From positions 1 to 64,000 of the forward strand of contig WNNJ02002635.1 in NCBI GenBank assembly GCA_012934845.2: DNA of 64,000 nucleotides, written 5' to 3'. The stretch's first letter is position 1, and every line of letters starts with the position of its first letter. This document shows positions 35,856 to 50,799 of the stretch, one piece after another. The stretch comes from Pomphorhynchus laevis (lineage: Eukaryota > Acanthocephala > Palaeacanthocephala > Echinorhynchida > Pomphorhynchidae). Below the pieces are notes generated by a model. It was not told the origin of the DNA, did not search any database, and worked only from the letters and a program-made list of their open reading frames with translations. Made by a program: the position numbers and the translations under genes.

Positions 35856-36815
35856 ATGCAATGCAGTAATTTGGTTGATCGACAACAAAATATCAACAGC
35901 AACGATACCGTAGTCATGAATTTCATTAAATGCGTTACAAATCGAATAGACAGCGTATTCCTCCATTTTGGGCTAAGTTGTATAATAGACAGTTATTGTA
36001 ATACAAAATACTATAATCGTACAATAAATGTTAATAATAACAATAGAAAATATACATTAACCATAAACTTCATTAATAAATGTATAGATAACATAAATAT
36101 AGCCGGACTTTTAAATAATTCTAAAAGTAAAGAAATAATAGGGTCAGATTTAAGTAAATATATTCCTAAAATAAGGTATAAACTCCTACCACCATTAGGA
36201 CGAAAAATTTGTAATTATAATAAAGAATTAAAATCAATATGTAACGATAATATTAGAAACATAATGGAAACAGAATGCAATTGTAAAAGTCTTAGTTTTG
36301 ATAAAATAAATGAACATATATGTACCCATAATCTAGAATTAATTGAAAATTGTGAATTAAGAAAGCTGCTATCAAAAGGGTATAAATATAGATTAAATAA
36401 TAACAACGACAAAAATAAAATTTACAATTCGTTATATAATAACTTAAATGATTACTTTAGTAAGCTGATTAATAGTGAAAGCTCGAATATATCTAAGATA
36501 AACACTGGGAAAGATTATATATTTGATAAAATTAAAATTAAAATAAAATAACAAACAATTACTAAAGGAAAGATAAAATTAATAAAGATATGTATACAGA
36601 ACTTACTAATTTAAAGGATAACTATATAATAACAACTATTGATAAAGCTAGTAATAACTTTGTCTTCATATGCAAAAAGCTTTATTTTGATATACTAATG
36701 AAAGAAGTTAATTATAAGAGAGAGAGCATAGTTATCAGTCAAAGCAAAAATCAAAATACAATGCTACAAACGTCTCCTAGCGAGCAACAATCATTAAAAT
36801 AAGCTAATTTCGCAA
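35856..36815 (+). mobile_element. Penelope-like element copy 1, N-terminal half
   Basis: 35,856-36,551 encodes the pre-RT region, including IRYKLLPPLGRKICNYNKEL, ECNCKSLSFDKINEHICTH and NCELRKLLSKGYKYR. The C.C...C.H plus LR.LL.KG..YR signature precedes the RT in a Penelope-like group common in corals and molluscs. 36,590-36,800 adds the RT start (DNYIITTIDKASNNFVFICK), then similarity stops. A short frame break separates the two. The RT core up to about residue 480 is missing; it can be read in the copy at 51,090-52,438. Confidence 0.85.
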
Positions 36816-36824
36816 TTGATATGT

Positions 36825-38490
36825 CAATGACTTAAATAAGTTATTGCTAAAACAAGTCTCTCGAGGTTGTCGACATAGCATTCTGTGTTATCCTTATTTG
36901 AGCTTGGACGTCCTCAGACGTTACAATAGGTAAATGTCGGGCTGATCGGGGAGCTCGCAAGCACATGGATACTGCCCTGGCAAGGGAGAGGCTTATTTTC
37001 GTTCGCAACCAGGCGACAAAATCCGCGTAGACTTCCTTTTTTCGTTTTGCTTCCGCGCAGTCGTCTTGATCATGACATCTGCTGATGGTCCGATCCCACC
37101 AGTCGCGGATATAACTATCGGACAGAATGTACTGTGGTCCACCTCCTTTATTCGCTCTTCATATTTGTTGCGTTTTCGCGTCTCGTGATACTCGAAGTAA
37201 GATGATACGGATTTTGACTTGTATGATGGAGCATTGCTGTTAAAAATACAAAAATCAATAGAAGTTCGCTTTATCCTGCCGCCAAACCGGCCGCACTATA
37301 CGATATCCGGGCATGCATCTGGTTTTCTTGTTGTTGTGACTCGTTGGAAAGGAATTGATTACGGTACCGGTTCCAGCTGAGGTTCAAGTCCCACTCCATT
37401 GCATTCAAGTGTCAATGTGTCAGCCACTATGTCACGAATCTCGTTGTGTCGGATAATAGGCAGAGCAATCCTTTTCTAGGAAAGAGCATGTGTCATGTTC
37501 TGATTGTCGCCACAAATACAGTTTTTCGCCATACCTGTGGGGGTCCAGTTGAAGCGAGCAGGTAGAGCATCCCGAAACTCTCTCGACGTACGACGAAGCC
37601 CATGTTGTTCTAGTGGTCGTACCGTAAGCCAGCTGGATGCACGCTTTAAAGCAGCAAACTGTAGGTGTCTATATTACTTTCTGTACCAAACTCGTTTATC
37701 TCATTTAGTTTATCGATGTGGCGCTTGTTGTTCATGTCCTTAATGGTGTTGGCTGTCATCATCTGCTGAGTATGTCTTTAGATTGGATTTGTAGTATCAT
37801 CATTTGCTTTGCACATCATTTTAGAGGCCATATATTGATGTTCTGCTTCCTTTACCGGATCCATCATCCCAAGACCGCCTTACGAGATGGAAGAGTGTAT
37901 ATTGATTTGATGATTGATGAAGTGGGGTGATCAAATGTCTTAGATGCAAATACATCGAAGATATCATCACCTAGCGGTTTAAACCATTCAGGAGAGCGCG
38001 TCGTTGTACGTAAAAGGTGAACCCATTTATACTGGAAGCCATGAACATAGATCGCATAGGCGGAGTGAGCATCAACGTCCGAGATAGTACTTATCTTTGA
38101 TACGATATTCTGCCATCGACCAGTAGCGCACGTCACTTGCTCTTCAACGAAGTCAGTGGAACCCATGGGTGCTCCAAGCAGTATCACACCGCGTTTGGAC
38201 ATCAAAACGTTCGTTTCCTCGAACAGTTCATGTACGACTTTGGTACATGAATGATGATAGAGAAAACTACTCTTTATGTCGTTGGCAAAGTACCCATATT
38301 GATGACCAGTGGTTTGCAAGATATCCCATATAATTCTCAAATCTTTCAGCGGCCGACAAAAGTTGAGTCATATGCATACCATCGCTGCGTGATACTCGGA
38401 ATCCTTGCTTGTATTCTATTGATTAGTGACAACGATGCCGCTGCAAATGATTTTCATTCAATAAGCAAACTAATACAGTTTTCTTGCACA
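36825..38490 (-). mobile_element. reverse-transcriptase element inserted in the Penelope copy
   Basis: On the minus strand 38,340-37,864 reads GHQYGYFANDIKSSFLYHH, LLGAPMGSTDFVEEQV, HSAYAIYVHGFQYKWVHLLR and PLGDDIFDVFA. This is the post-catalytic RT region of a family widespread in cnidarians and other invertebrates. Further left there are remnants of its cysteine-rich and restriction-endonuclease-like C-terminal region (CNCGDNQNMTHALS near 37,510). It is opposite in orientation to the Penelope pieces on either side. Decayed; the clade is uncertain. Confidence 0.65.
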
Positions 38491-38499
38491 GTTCATAAC

Positions 38500-38993
38500 T
38501 GTGTAAAAATAAATTTATAAAAATAAATCTAAATTATATAAAGATATAAAATATATGTTTCAATATATTGATGATATATGTGTATTAAACTTCAATAATT
38601 TTTATTCAATAGGCGAACAAATTTATCCAGGTAGCCTCATTCTTAATAAATCTAGTATTAATGATAAAGAAAGTATATATCTTGATATGGGCATTAAATT
38701 AACATCAATTAAATCTACATTTAATTTAGATCGTAAAAATGACATTTAAATTTACAAAAAACATATTTTTGCATGAGCATTCATGCATACAATATAATAT
38801 AAAATATAATAAATTAAATAATGAAATTTTAAGAATTACAACAATATGTAATGATATTGGCTTTCTTCAAAATTATTTAAATAATTTAATAGATACATAT
38901 TTTAAACTAGGTTACTGTAAAAATAACATCAAGCAGAAAATAGTAAAATATATAAATCAACACAATAATATAAAGAATAAATTTAAACTCTAA
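38500..38993 (+). mobile_element. Penelope-like element copy 1, RT C-terminal half
   Basis: Contains the catalytic FQYIDDICVLNFNNFYSIGE (38,555 onward), YPGSLILNKSSIN, YLDMGIKL, then KFTKNIFLHEHSCIQYNIKY and NLIDTYFKLGY. The tail [18 protein letters not shown] ends the protein. The YIDD box is intact; a frameshift lies near 38,745. It is followed directly by the terminal repeat at 39,001. Confidence 0.88.
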
Positions 38994-39000
38994 AGTGGCA

Positions 39001-39230
39001 AATTTTTATGGATGGATAATAAATAATATACTTTGTATTAGAATAAGATACTAGATAGTTTTATCAGAGGAAATACATCATTAGCATGTATTTGGCCCCG
39101 CTGCTATGTTGGGTAGAGGAGTTAGGGGCCGAAACCTGATAGCATAGCAGTTCCTCCTGATGACCTCTAATTCTTATTCTGATACAACGTCTGTTATTTA
39201 GTAGTCAATTCATAAAAATGACGTTTATTT
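39001..39230 (+). repeat. Penelope-type 3' terminal repeat
   Basis: Begins right after the RT stop and ends at TTAGTAGTCAATTCATAAAA. The same unit occurs in tandem at 27 kb, after the Penelope copies at 43.7 and 51 kb, and alone at 54.7 and 61.1 kb. Penelope-like elements carry terminal repeats (pLTRs) known to hold hammerhead ribozymes. Confidence 0.85.
39066..39168 (+). ncRNA. Penelope-repeat ribozyme-like motif (hammerhead core, reversed order, permuted)
   Basis: In order: closing strand AGAGG (39,066-39,070), hairpin AAATACAT/ATGTATTT (39,071-39,093), stem II 5' GGCCCC (39,094-39,099), stem III 3' CTGCTATG..GGT (39,101-39,114), H17 = A at 39,115, stem I 3' GAGGAG (39,116-39,121), stem II 3' GGGGCC (39,125-39,130), GAAA (39,131-39,134), stem III 5' ACC..CATAGCAG (39,134-39,150), stem I 5' TTCCTC (39,151-39,156), CTGATGA (39,157-39,163), closing strand CCTCT (39,164-39,168). 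All stems pair. Predicted cleavage follows 39,115. Confidence 0.72.
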
Positions 39231-41492
39231 TAAATTTCATTTTTTATTTTTTTTAACTTGATTTAAATTATAAAAAGTCTTATAACAATTATTTATTTTA
39301 TTATTTAATTATTAAATTTTGATTTAGCATTATTATGGTTTGTTTATTTTATAATTATGTTAAATACGTAGACTCAGTCGGTCGATTTAATTATTTTATT
39401 TTTATTATCGAACAGATAATGTTCCGACAAAATTTACATAAAAGATAAAATACCGAACGACTTTTGAAATCAGCTATATCATCATTAATCATTACAAATC
39501 ATTTTAAAAATCTTTAAAATTAAGGTGTGTTAATTGAACATCATGAATACAAATTTCTTCAAGTAATTCTCTTTTGTATAAAGAAATGGATTTTTTCATG
39601 CTATTTGCAACGCAACTAACATATTTTTGCAGACGTCTACATAATATATTATGCAATTAGACAAGTTAAAATTTTCAACCGAATATTCTAAAAATTAGAG
39701 TGTACATCACTATTCATTAGTAAAGAGTTAGCCGAGAAGTATTTTAACAAAATATTGACATTTTTGATCAGAAGTAATCGTCCGATGATGACTCGTATTG
39801 ATTTATCATCTTTCTGAAAATTAAAGCTTACAACACAATTCATTAGTAATGAGTTAGCCAATGATGAGTTAGTCGTCCGATGATGACTCGTATTGATTTA
39901 TCATTTGTTTTTCTGCTGCTCCTAGGCGTGTGATTTTGTGATTTCAGATCACAAATTGTAAAATTATAGATGGCATTTATTGAGAACGCCAAAGTTTTAT
40001 TGCTGCATTTTTGAGTAAACAGTGAATAAGCTTGAGTACATGTGAACTTTGAAAACAGTAATGCTGAATTGGTTTTATATTGGCCTTGCAGTAACATATT
40101 GACACTTCTAACTGTTTTATTGCCATAAAATTCAACATAGATGATAGTTTCCGGCATTGCGATTTAAAGCAGGTTTTATTTTACAGATATCAGATGTTTA
40201 CAAAAATGGTCAGATCTGATACTGAAACTACCCCTAGGATATAGCAGCTACTGTGTGTTCGCGAGAAAACGTGTTACAATTTTAAAGTTCTCATCCAACC
40301 TACTTTCCATCCGATAAATGATCAAATCTGATGATCACAGCGGAAGCTGGGATTTATCAATTCGATTTTTGTCGATTTGTTTTTTAAATGCCAAAGTTTA
40401 AAATGCCGTAATTTAATACCTGAAGTTTAAATTGCTTTAACATAAATTATATTATAAATCATATTATCAATAATGAATATATAGAATTAAATGTTCGCTT
40501 ATCGATCAGCTTCATGTTGTTAAGATGTAAAACAAAAAGTTTCTGAACTTTTTTATATGAAAATTCTTTTCATATAACTATATACAATGATCCACTGACG
40601 AAGCCGTAACTCGTCAAAAGCTTTATCAATATTTAATAAATAACTCAGCCTTTAACAACATGAAACTGAGAGATAAGCGAACATTTAATTTAATTATATT
40701 GAAATATTATTATACTAAAACATTGTTTTTTTGATGAATGTATTTTAACTTTATGATTTATATCTTTCAATGATTGCGTAATAAATATATAACTTCTTAT
40801 GTTATAAATGTTACTTCGAATGAAGTAACATTTATATGTAACTTCATTCGAAGTTACATATCTGTAATTATCTGTATGAAATATTTACTTTTTGATTGCT
40901 AGTAGATGGTGATGGTGGCTTGTTAAAGTCACATTGATTTTTGTAACATTTGTTCTTTTGGAGTATTGGGTAAATAAATTATTATCTTTCTATAATTGAA
41001 GCATAGAGTTTATTGCTTTTAAAATATAATTTCAAAGTTTAATATAATATCAAAGCGTTCTAGAGAACGCTTTGATTTCAAAATATGTCTTTATTTATAA
41101 TCTATCATAAATAATTATAAATATTTTTGATTTTATCTTTTTAATCTTAAATCTCGGTAATAAAGATAATCAATTGAAAAACGACAATGTCCTCATTTTT
41201 CCGAATCGTAATTTGGCAGCGATACCAATAAAATGTGCCGGAAAGGCTATATATGTCTTGGCCTTTTTAAATTGAAACGACAGCTTGAGAAAATTAATTG
41301 CTCATGCTAGCGTCAAAGTAAAAAATCAATTGTCATGATATCAATAAAAAAGTAAACATGAAATTTATTTACATCAAACACTTTAAAATAAACACACAAA
41401 ACGGACATTTGACATTTAATTCGGGATGGGTTCCAAAAAATACAAAAGCCTGTTGTATATATTAAGGGCACGAAAATAATCAACAACTCGAT
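39231..41492. other. 3' flank of the Hox gene
   Basis: AT-rich. Features seen: a direct repeat of CGTCCGATGATGACTCGTAT at about 39,779 and 39,869; nested palindromes at 40,803-40,862 (TGTTACTTC..GAAGTAACA and TGTAACTTC..GAAGTTACA); a 12-bp-arm palindrome TCAAAGCGTTCT/AGAACGCTTTGA at about 41,050-41,076. A minus-strand open frame of 104 codons (39,843-40,157) has no recognisable domain. Confidence 0.45.
40487..40685. repeat. inverted repeat pair, ~40-bp arms
   Basis: AATGTTCGCTTATCGATCAG..TTCATGTTGTTA at 40,490-40,522 is matched in reverse at 40,645-40,683 (TAACAACATGAAACTGAGAG..AAGCGAACATT). About 120 bp between arms, no ORF. Either a small foldback element or a degenerate MITE. Confidence 0.65.
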
Positions 41493-46308
<4,816 letters not shown>

Positions 46309-47045
46309 TTGTTAATGGCTATTTCTCAACCATTTGATAGCTATTACGCTTATATGCAAGCTGCAACATTTGAAATATTACTAACACTGTTGTCAATGCA
46401 CATATGATAATAGACCAATGAAACGTGTTTCTGCAGCGCAGCTACTCTGTTTTTCTTTCAGTTAAGAGCCAATAAAAAGCTAATATTACGTGCGAAATGA
46501 GTAATTATGCGGCGTAATAGAAATTTGTATAGAGAATCATAGAAGTAGGACTGCGGCAGAAATACATTAACCTATCTCTGTTTTTGCAATTTTTCGTAGA
46601 TTCTTTTACGCACGCGATGCACACAAGAGTAAACTATAAGTGATAAAACATGTAGTTTTATGCAGCAAAAGAGAATTTCATCTGCAACATATAGAGACAT
46701 CGATCGCAGTTGACTATTAACGATTTCTGGCTTTTAAACAAAAAATGTAATGTGGATGAAATTTTTAGCTGATATTTTAAAGTTCAGTAGTTTTGAAAAC
46801 AGCTATTTTGCAAAATTTAAAACAATTCAAATTTAAGTAGATTACAGCTTTATAAATAATTATCTTTCAAATTTTATTGTAAATTACTGACTCAACACTT
46901 ATTCAATAAGTAAATTACATATCTATAATTTATGTATTAAAAAATATTAAAAATAGGCTAATTTTGCTTATGATTACTTTAATACATTTGAATATATAAT
47001 TTATTTTTATGATTTAGGATCTACTTAATAAGTTATAATGTATAT
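46309..47045. other. 5' flank of the Hox gene
   Basis: Presumed promoter and 5' UTR region. A reversed CCAAT box (GACCAATGAAAC) lies near 46,411. No other element is distinguishable by eye. Confidence 0.35.
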
Positions 47046-47049
47046 TTGT

Positions 47050-47150
47050 TTCTTTGGCATTTTTATTTACATGAGAAAAAGAAAATTACGTATCTGTTTG
47101 ACGTTTCGATCAAGCTAGTGATCCTTCTCAAATGCCAAAGCAACAAATAA
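47050..47150 (-). ncRNA. degenerate conventional-order hammerhead-like motif
   Basis: On the minus strand TTGAGAAG, hairpin GATCA..TGATC, then GAAACGTC: the usual CUGANGA - stem II - GAAA - UC order with a minimal ACGU stem III as in small Penelope hammerheads that pair as dimers. The first box has two mismatches to consensus. Outer arms TTTGGCAT and ATGCCAAA can close it. Probably a relic. Confidence 0.45.
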
Positions 47151-47189
47151 GTTAACACACGAAAATAATCTTATCGATATTATAATGTA

Positions 47190-48450
47190 TACTTTAATTG
47201 ATTATATTCAAATGCTTAAGCTTTCTTAATATAACAAATTATTTTTATTATTTATGTCATTTAATGGTGTAAATAATAAACTATTCTTATCTAATATTAC
47301 TTAGATAAATAAACTTTATCTAATTAATAAGTTATAATTTATATTTTAATTGATTATATTCAAATGCTTAAGCTTTCTTAATATAACAAATTATGTTTAT
47401 TATTTATGTTATTTAATGGTGTAAATAATAAACTAATCTTATCTAATATTAATTGAATAAATTAACTTTATCTAATTAATCTAATATTAATTAGATAAAT
47501 AAACTTTATCTAATTACTAAGTTATAATTTATACTTTAATTGATTATATTCAAATGCTTAAGCTTTCTTAATATAACAAATTATGTTTATTATTTATGTT
47601 ATTTAATGGTGTAAATAATAAACTAATCTTATCTAATATTAATTAGATAAATTAACTTTATCTAATTAATCTAATATTACTTAGATAAATAAACTTTATC
47701 TAATTACTAAGTTATAATTTATACTTTAATTGATTATATTCAAATGCTTAAGCTTTCTTAATATAACAAATTATGTTTATTATTTATGTTATTTAATGGT
47801 GTAAATAATAAACTAATCTTATCTAATATTAATTAGATAAATTAACTTTATCTAATTAATCTAATATTACTTAGATAAATAGACTTTATCTAAGTAATAA
47901 GTTATAATTTATACTTTAATTGATTATATTCAAATGCTTAAGCTTTCTTAATATAACAAATTATGTTTATTGTTTATGTTATTTAATGGTGTAAATAATA
48001 AACTAATCTTATCTAATATTAATTAGATAAATAAACTTTATCTAATTAATAAGTTATAATTTATACTTTAATTGATTATATTCAAATGCTTAAGCTTTCT
48101 TAATATAACAAATTATGTTTATTGTTTATGTTATTTAATGGTGTAAATAATAAACTAATCTTATCTAATATTAATTAGATAAATAAACTTTATCTAATTA
48201 ATAAGTTATAATTTATACTTTAATTGATTATATTCAAATGCTTAAGCTTTCTTAATATAACAAATTATGTTTATTGTTTATGTTATTTAATGGTGTAAAT
48301 AATAAACTAATCTTATCTAATATTAATTAGATAAATAAACTTTATCTAATTAATAAGTTATAATTTATACTTTAATTGATTATATTCAAATGCTTAAACT
48401 TTCTTAATATAACAAATTATGTTTATTATTTATGTTATTTAATGATGTAT
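47190..48450. repeat. 152/190-bp satellite array, eight units
   Basis: The AATGCTTAAG block starts at 47,211, 47,363, 47,553, 47,743, 47,933, 48,085, 48,237 and 48,389: periods 152, 190, 190, 190, 152, 152, 152. Long units carry an extra 38-bp copy of ATTAGATAAA..TTTATCTAATTAATCTAATA. Units are very similar, so the array is recent or homogenised. About 0.9 kb upstream of the Hox start codon. Confidence 0.95.
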
Positions 48451-48454
48451 TGTT

Positions 48455-49150
48455 GCTAAATTCAACATATTCTTTTATACATAAATAATTTATAAATAAT
48501 CCAGTTATGAGTAGTTATAACTGAATTACAATTATGACTACATTGTGATATTATTTTCGAATTATTATGTAATTTGTATTTTTTTGAGATGTTACAAATT
48601 TTTTCTGATGTTCAATTCATTAGAATTGATGTCCAATTCATTAGAATTGAACATTTAGATTATTATTTACATTTTTATCATTAGATTTAAACATTCAGTA
48701 ACTCTTTAAAAACATCGATTTTGTTAATTAGCAAATTAATAATTTATGGTCAATTTGATGCATTTAATCAACCTTTTTAATGTTATCAGAATTTTAATAT
48801 TATAATTTAAGTAATTAAATTATATTTCAAAGTAAAAATTGTCGTAAGTTTTTATTTGAAACTACAACTTTATAACATAGATAATTATTTTTGATTCAAA
48901 TGTCATTCTATTCTTTACTTGAGCAAAATAAACCAAGTTTAAATGATTTAATTTTCAATTACCAAATTTTTTAAATACAACTATGATATCAAAATTTAAA
49001 TTTCAATAAATCCTATTATTTTAATTTGTTAATTCACATTAATGAAACTAGAGCAAACAATAAATAATTTTCTAAACCAACTCAAATTATATTTTACGTA
49101 ATTTAACAAAAATAAGTATTATATAAAAAAATTTTAATTTAACAAATATA
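48455..49150. other. AT-rich spacer
   Basis: Short inverted repeat ATTCATTAGAATTGA near 48,613-48,650; otherwise nothing recognised. Ends in a TATATATA run. Confidence 0.4.
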
Positions 49151-49164
49151 TATATATATATAAT

Positions 49165-49870
49165 TCACATATATTGCCGTACCCTCATGGATCTCGAAAA
49201 GTGGTTACCTTCTGACAATTAGATATAATGAGCTATAAGGACATCATTATCCAGGATACATTGTGGATACAGTTACTAGATGTTGTTATTGGTAAGCAAT
49301 TAACTTACTAGTAACAACATTAGAACTTAAAAAAAAACTAAGAGAGATATCATACAATTAAAAAGCTGGTAAGGTGAGAAACTCCTTAGATACAAATATA
49401 AATCTTTGCTTTGCTTGTCAGTGTAAATCGATAACAAAAATATATATAGTTAGGTTAATATATACATCTACATGTAATTTAATAGTATAATGGTTCACAC
49501 TGTGCTCTGAAAGCCTATAAGCTTCAGATTTATTATCATAGATGTAATTATTATTCAAATATATTGCCGTGTATTTTCATGGATCCCAGAAATATATGTA
49601 TTTGTCGGCGAAACCCGTAGATCATTGAGCAAAAGACTTATAAGCCGCCGAGCAGACGTAAAATAGGTAATTCGCCTCAAGACGCTATAGTACTACATTG
49701 CAGGGAGCATGACTTAAAATAAGATTGTTTCACATACAAAATCATAAGTAAACAACATAGTGGCATTACCGCGGACTTATTTTCTATAAGCCGAATCCAA
49801 TTCTGCATTTAACAAGTGAAACGAACAGTCAACATCTACTAAGTAGATAAGGTTAATCTGCACAGCAAAT
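49165..49870 (+). mobile_element. GIY-YIG endonuclease remnant of a Penelope-like element
   Basis: 49,588-49,662 reads IYVFVGETRRSLSKRLISRR followed by ADVK. The Y.GET.RSL..RL..R pattern is the second half of the GIY-YIG nuclease fused to Penelope RTs. The upstream phrase ATATTGCCGT..CATGGATC is present twice (49,168 and 49,560), a local duplication. Stops interrupt it. It is opposite in orientation to the RT copy at 51-53 kb, so a separate insertion. Confidence 0.6.
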
Positions 49871-49944
49871 GTTTTGGTTTGAGAGCGTAAGCCTAGGACG
49901 TTTAAGCAAAGTTTCGAGAACGCCTTCATTCACAATGTCGCGCA

Positions 49945-50033
49945 GGCAACCGAAACGACCAGTGAGTACTTCATTCTACTGATGAGTGTAGACGAGTATT
50001 CAATCATTTTGATTCTAAAGTGGTAGTCTACAA
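49945..50033 (+). ncRNA. degenerate reversed-order hammerhead-like motif, family R4
   Basis: GGCAAC-CGAAAC at 49,945-49,956, CTGATGA at 49,978-49,984, and GGTAGTC ending at 50,028. TGAGTACT/AGTATTCA pair as the long stem, and ACGACC/GGTAGT as the short stem III with one mismatch. Stem II is largely lost. Follows the same order as the other families. Confidence 0.4.
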
Positions 50034-50799
50034 GTGACACTAGGTCTGCAGTTCGTAGATCGAAGCCAGCTTCGATAGGCAATTACATTGTAGGCATCTC
50101 GAAAAAATTGGTATCAGAAATTCATTGCATCGATGGTTTCTTAAATAGCAATTTCTAGCTTTACTGGGTAGGTTCTATTCGGTATGGAATATACCAACTG
50201 ATCGAAAAAACATCCAGCTTCGAATCTTAGTGAAAATAAGGTACAAAATGAGACTACGGTGCTTCAGCTGTCTGATGAGTCGGGGTGTACGACACTAGAG
50301 TAAGAATCAATACTAAAATTATGACATTCTAAAATCCGGCCAGTGGTAAGTCAATGTGAATAGAGTTGTAAGTAATGAAGGATTTTAACATATTCACGCT
50401 TGAAAAGACTAATATTAAAAGTTAAAAATCGTATTTCGTAGTGTATCTCTATAACCTCATCATATTTCAAAAATTATTTTACTTACTTTCAATCCAGAGG
50501 ATAATTTCGGAAATTACATGGAATTCCGGATAACATTAGATTTTCCAATGACTCTTATTAAAATGAAATACTGAGAAATCTGCATGTTTCAATGAAAAAT
50601 TAAACCAAATATTTTGTCTTAATAAGATGTCTAATATAAAAGACCTTTTAAAATTTGTCTCTTCCTATTTTCTCTATAAGAAAATACACAAATTTATATT
50701 TAAATTCGAAAATGTAATGTAATCTTAAATGTGAATTCAAAACATATGTAAATTAAATCAGCTAACTGAGTATAAATAATTGTTATAAGATTTTTTTAT

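Noticed and set aside
39843-40157. 104-codon minus-strand frame
   Set aside because: No recognisable domain, no splice context; left as part of the Hox flank.
40585-40665. CTGACGA and later GAAAC inside the 40.5 kb inverted repeat
   Set aside because: Classical order, but stems II and I do not pair; chance words.
47190-48450. Possible CRISPR-like array
   Set aside because: Repeats are contiguous 152/190-bp satellites without unique spacers, in an animal genome.
50262-50290. CTGATGAG followed by hairpin GTCG..CGAC
   Set aside because: Looks like a hammerhead stem II, but GAAA is absent after it and no stem I or cleavage site can be placed; not called.
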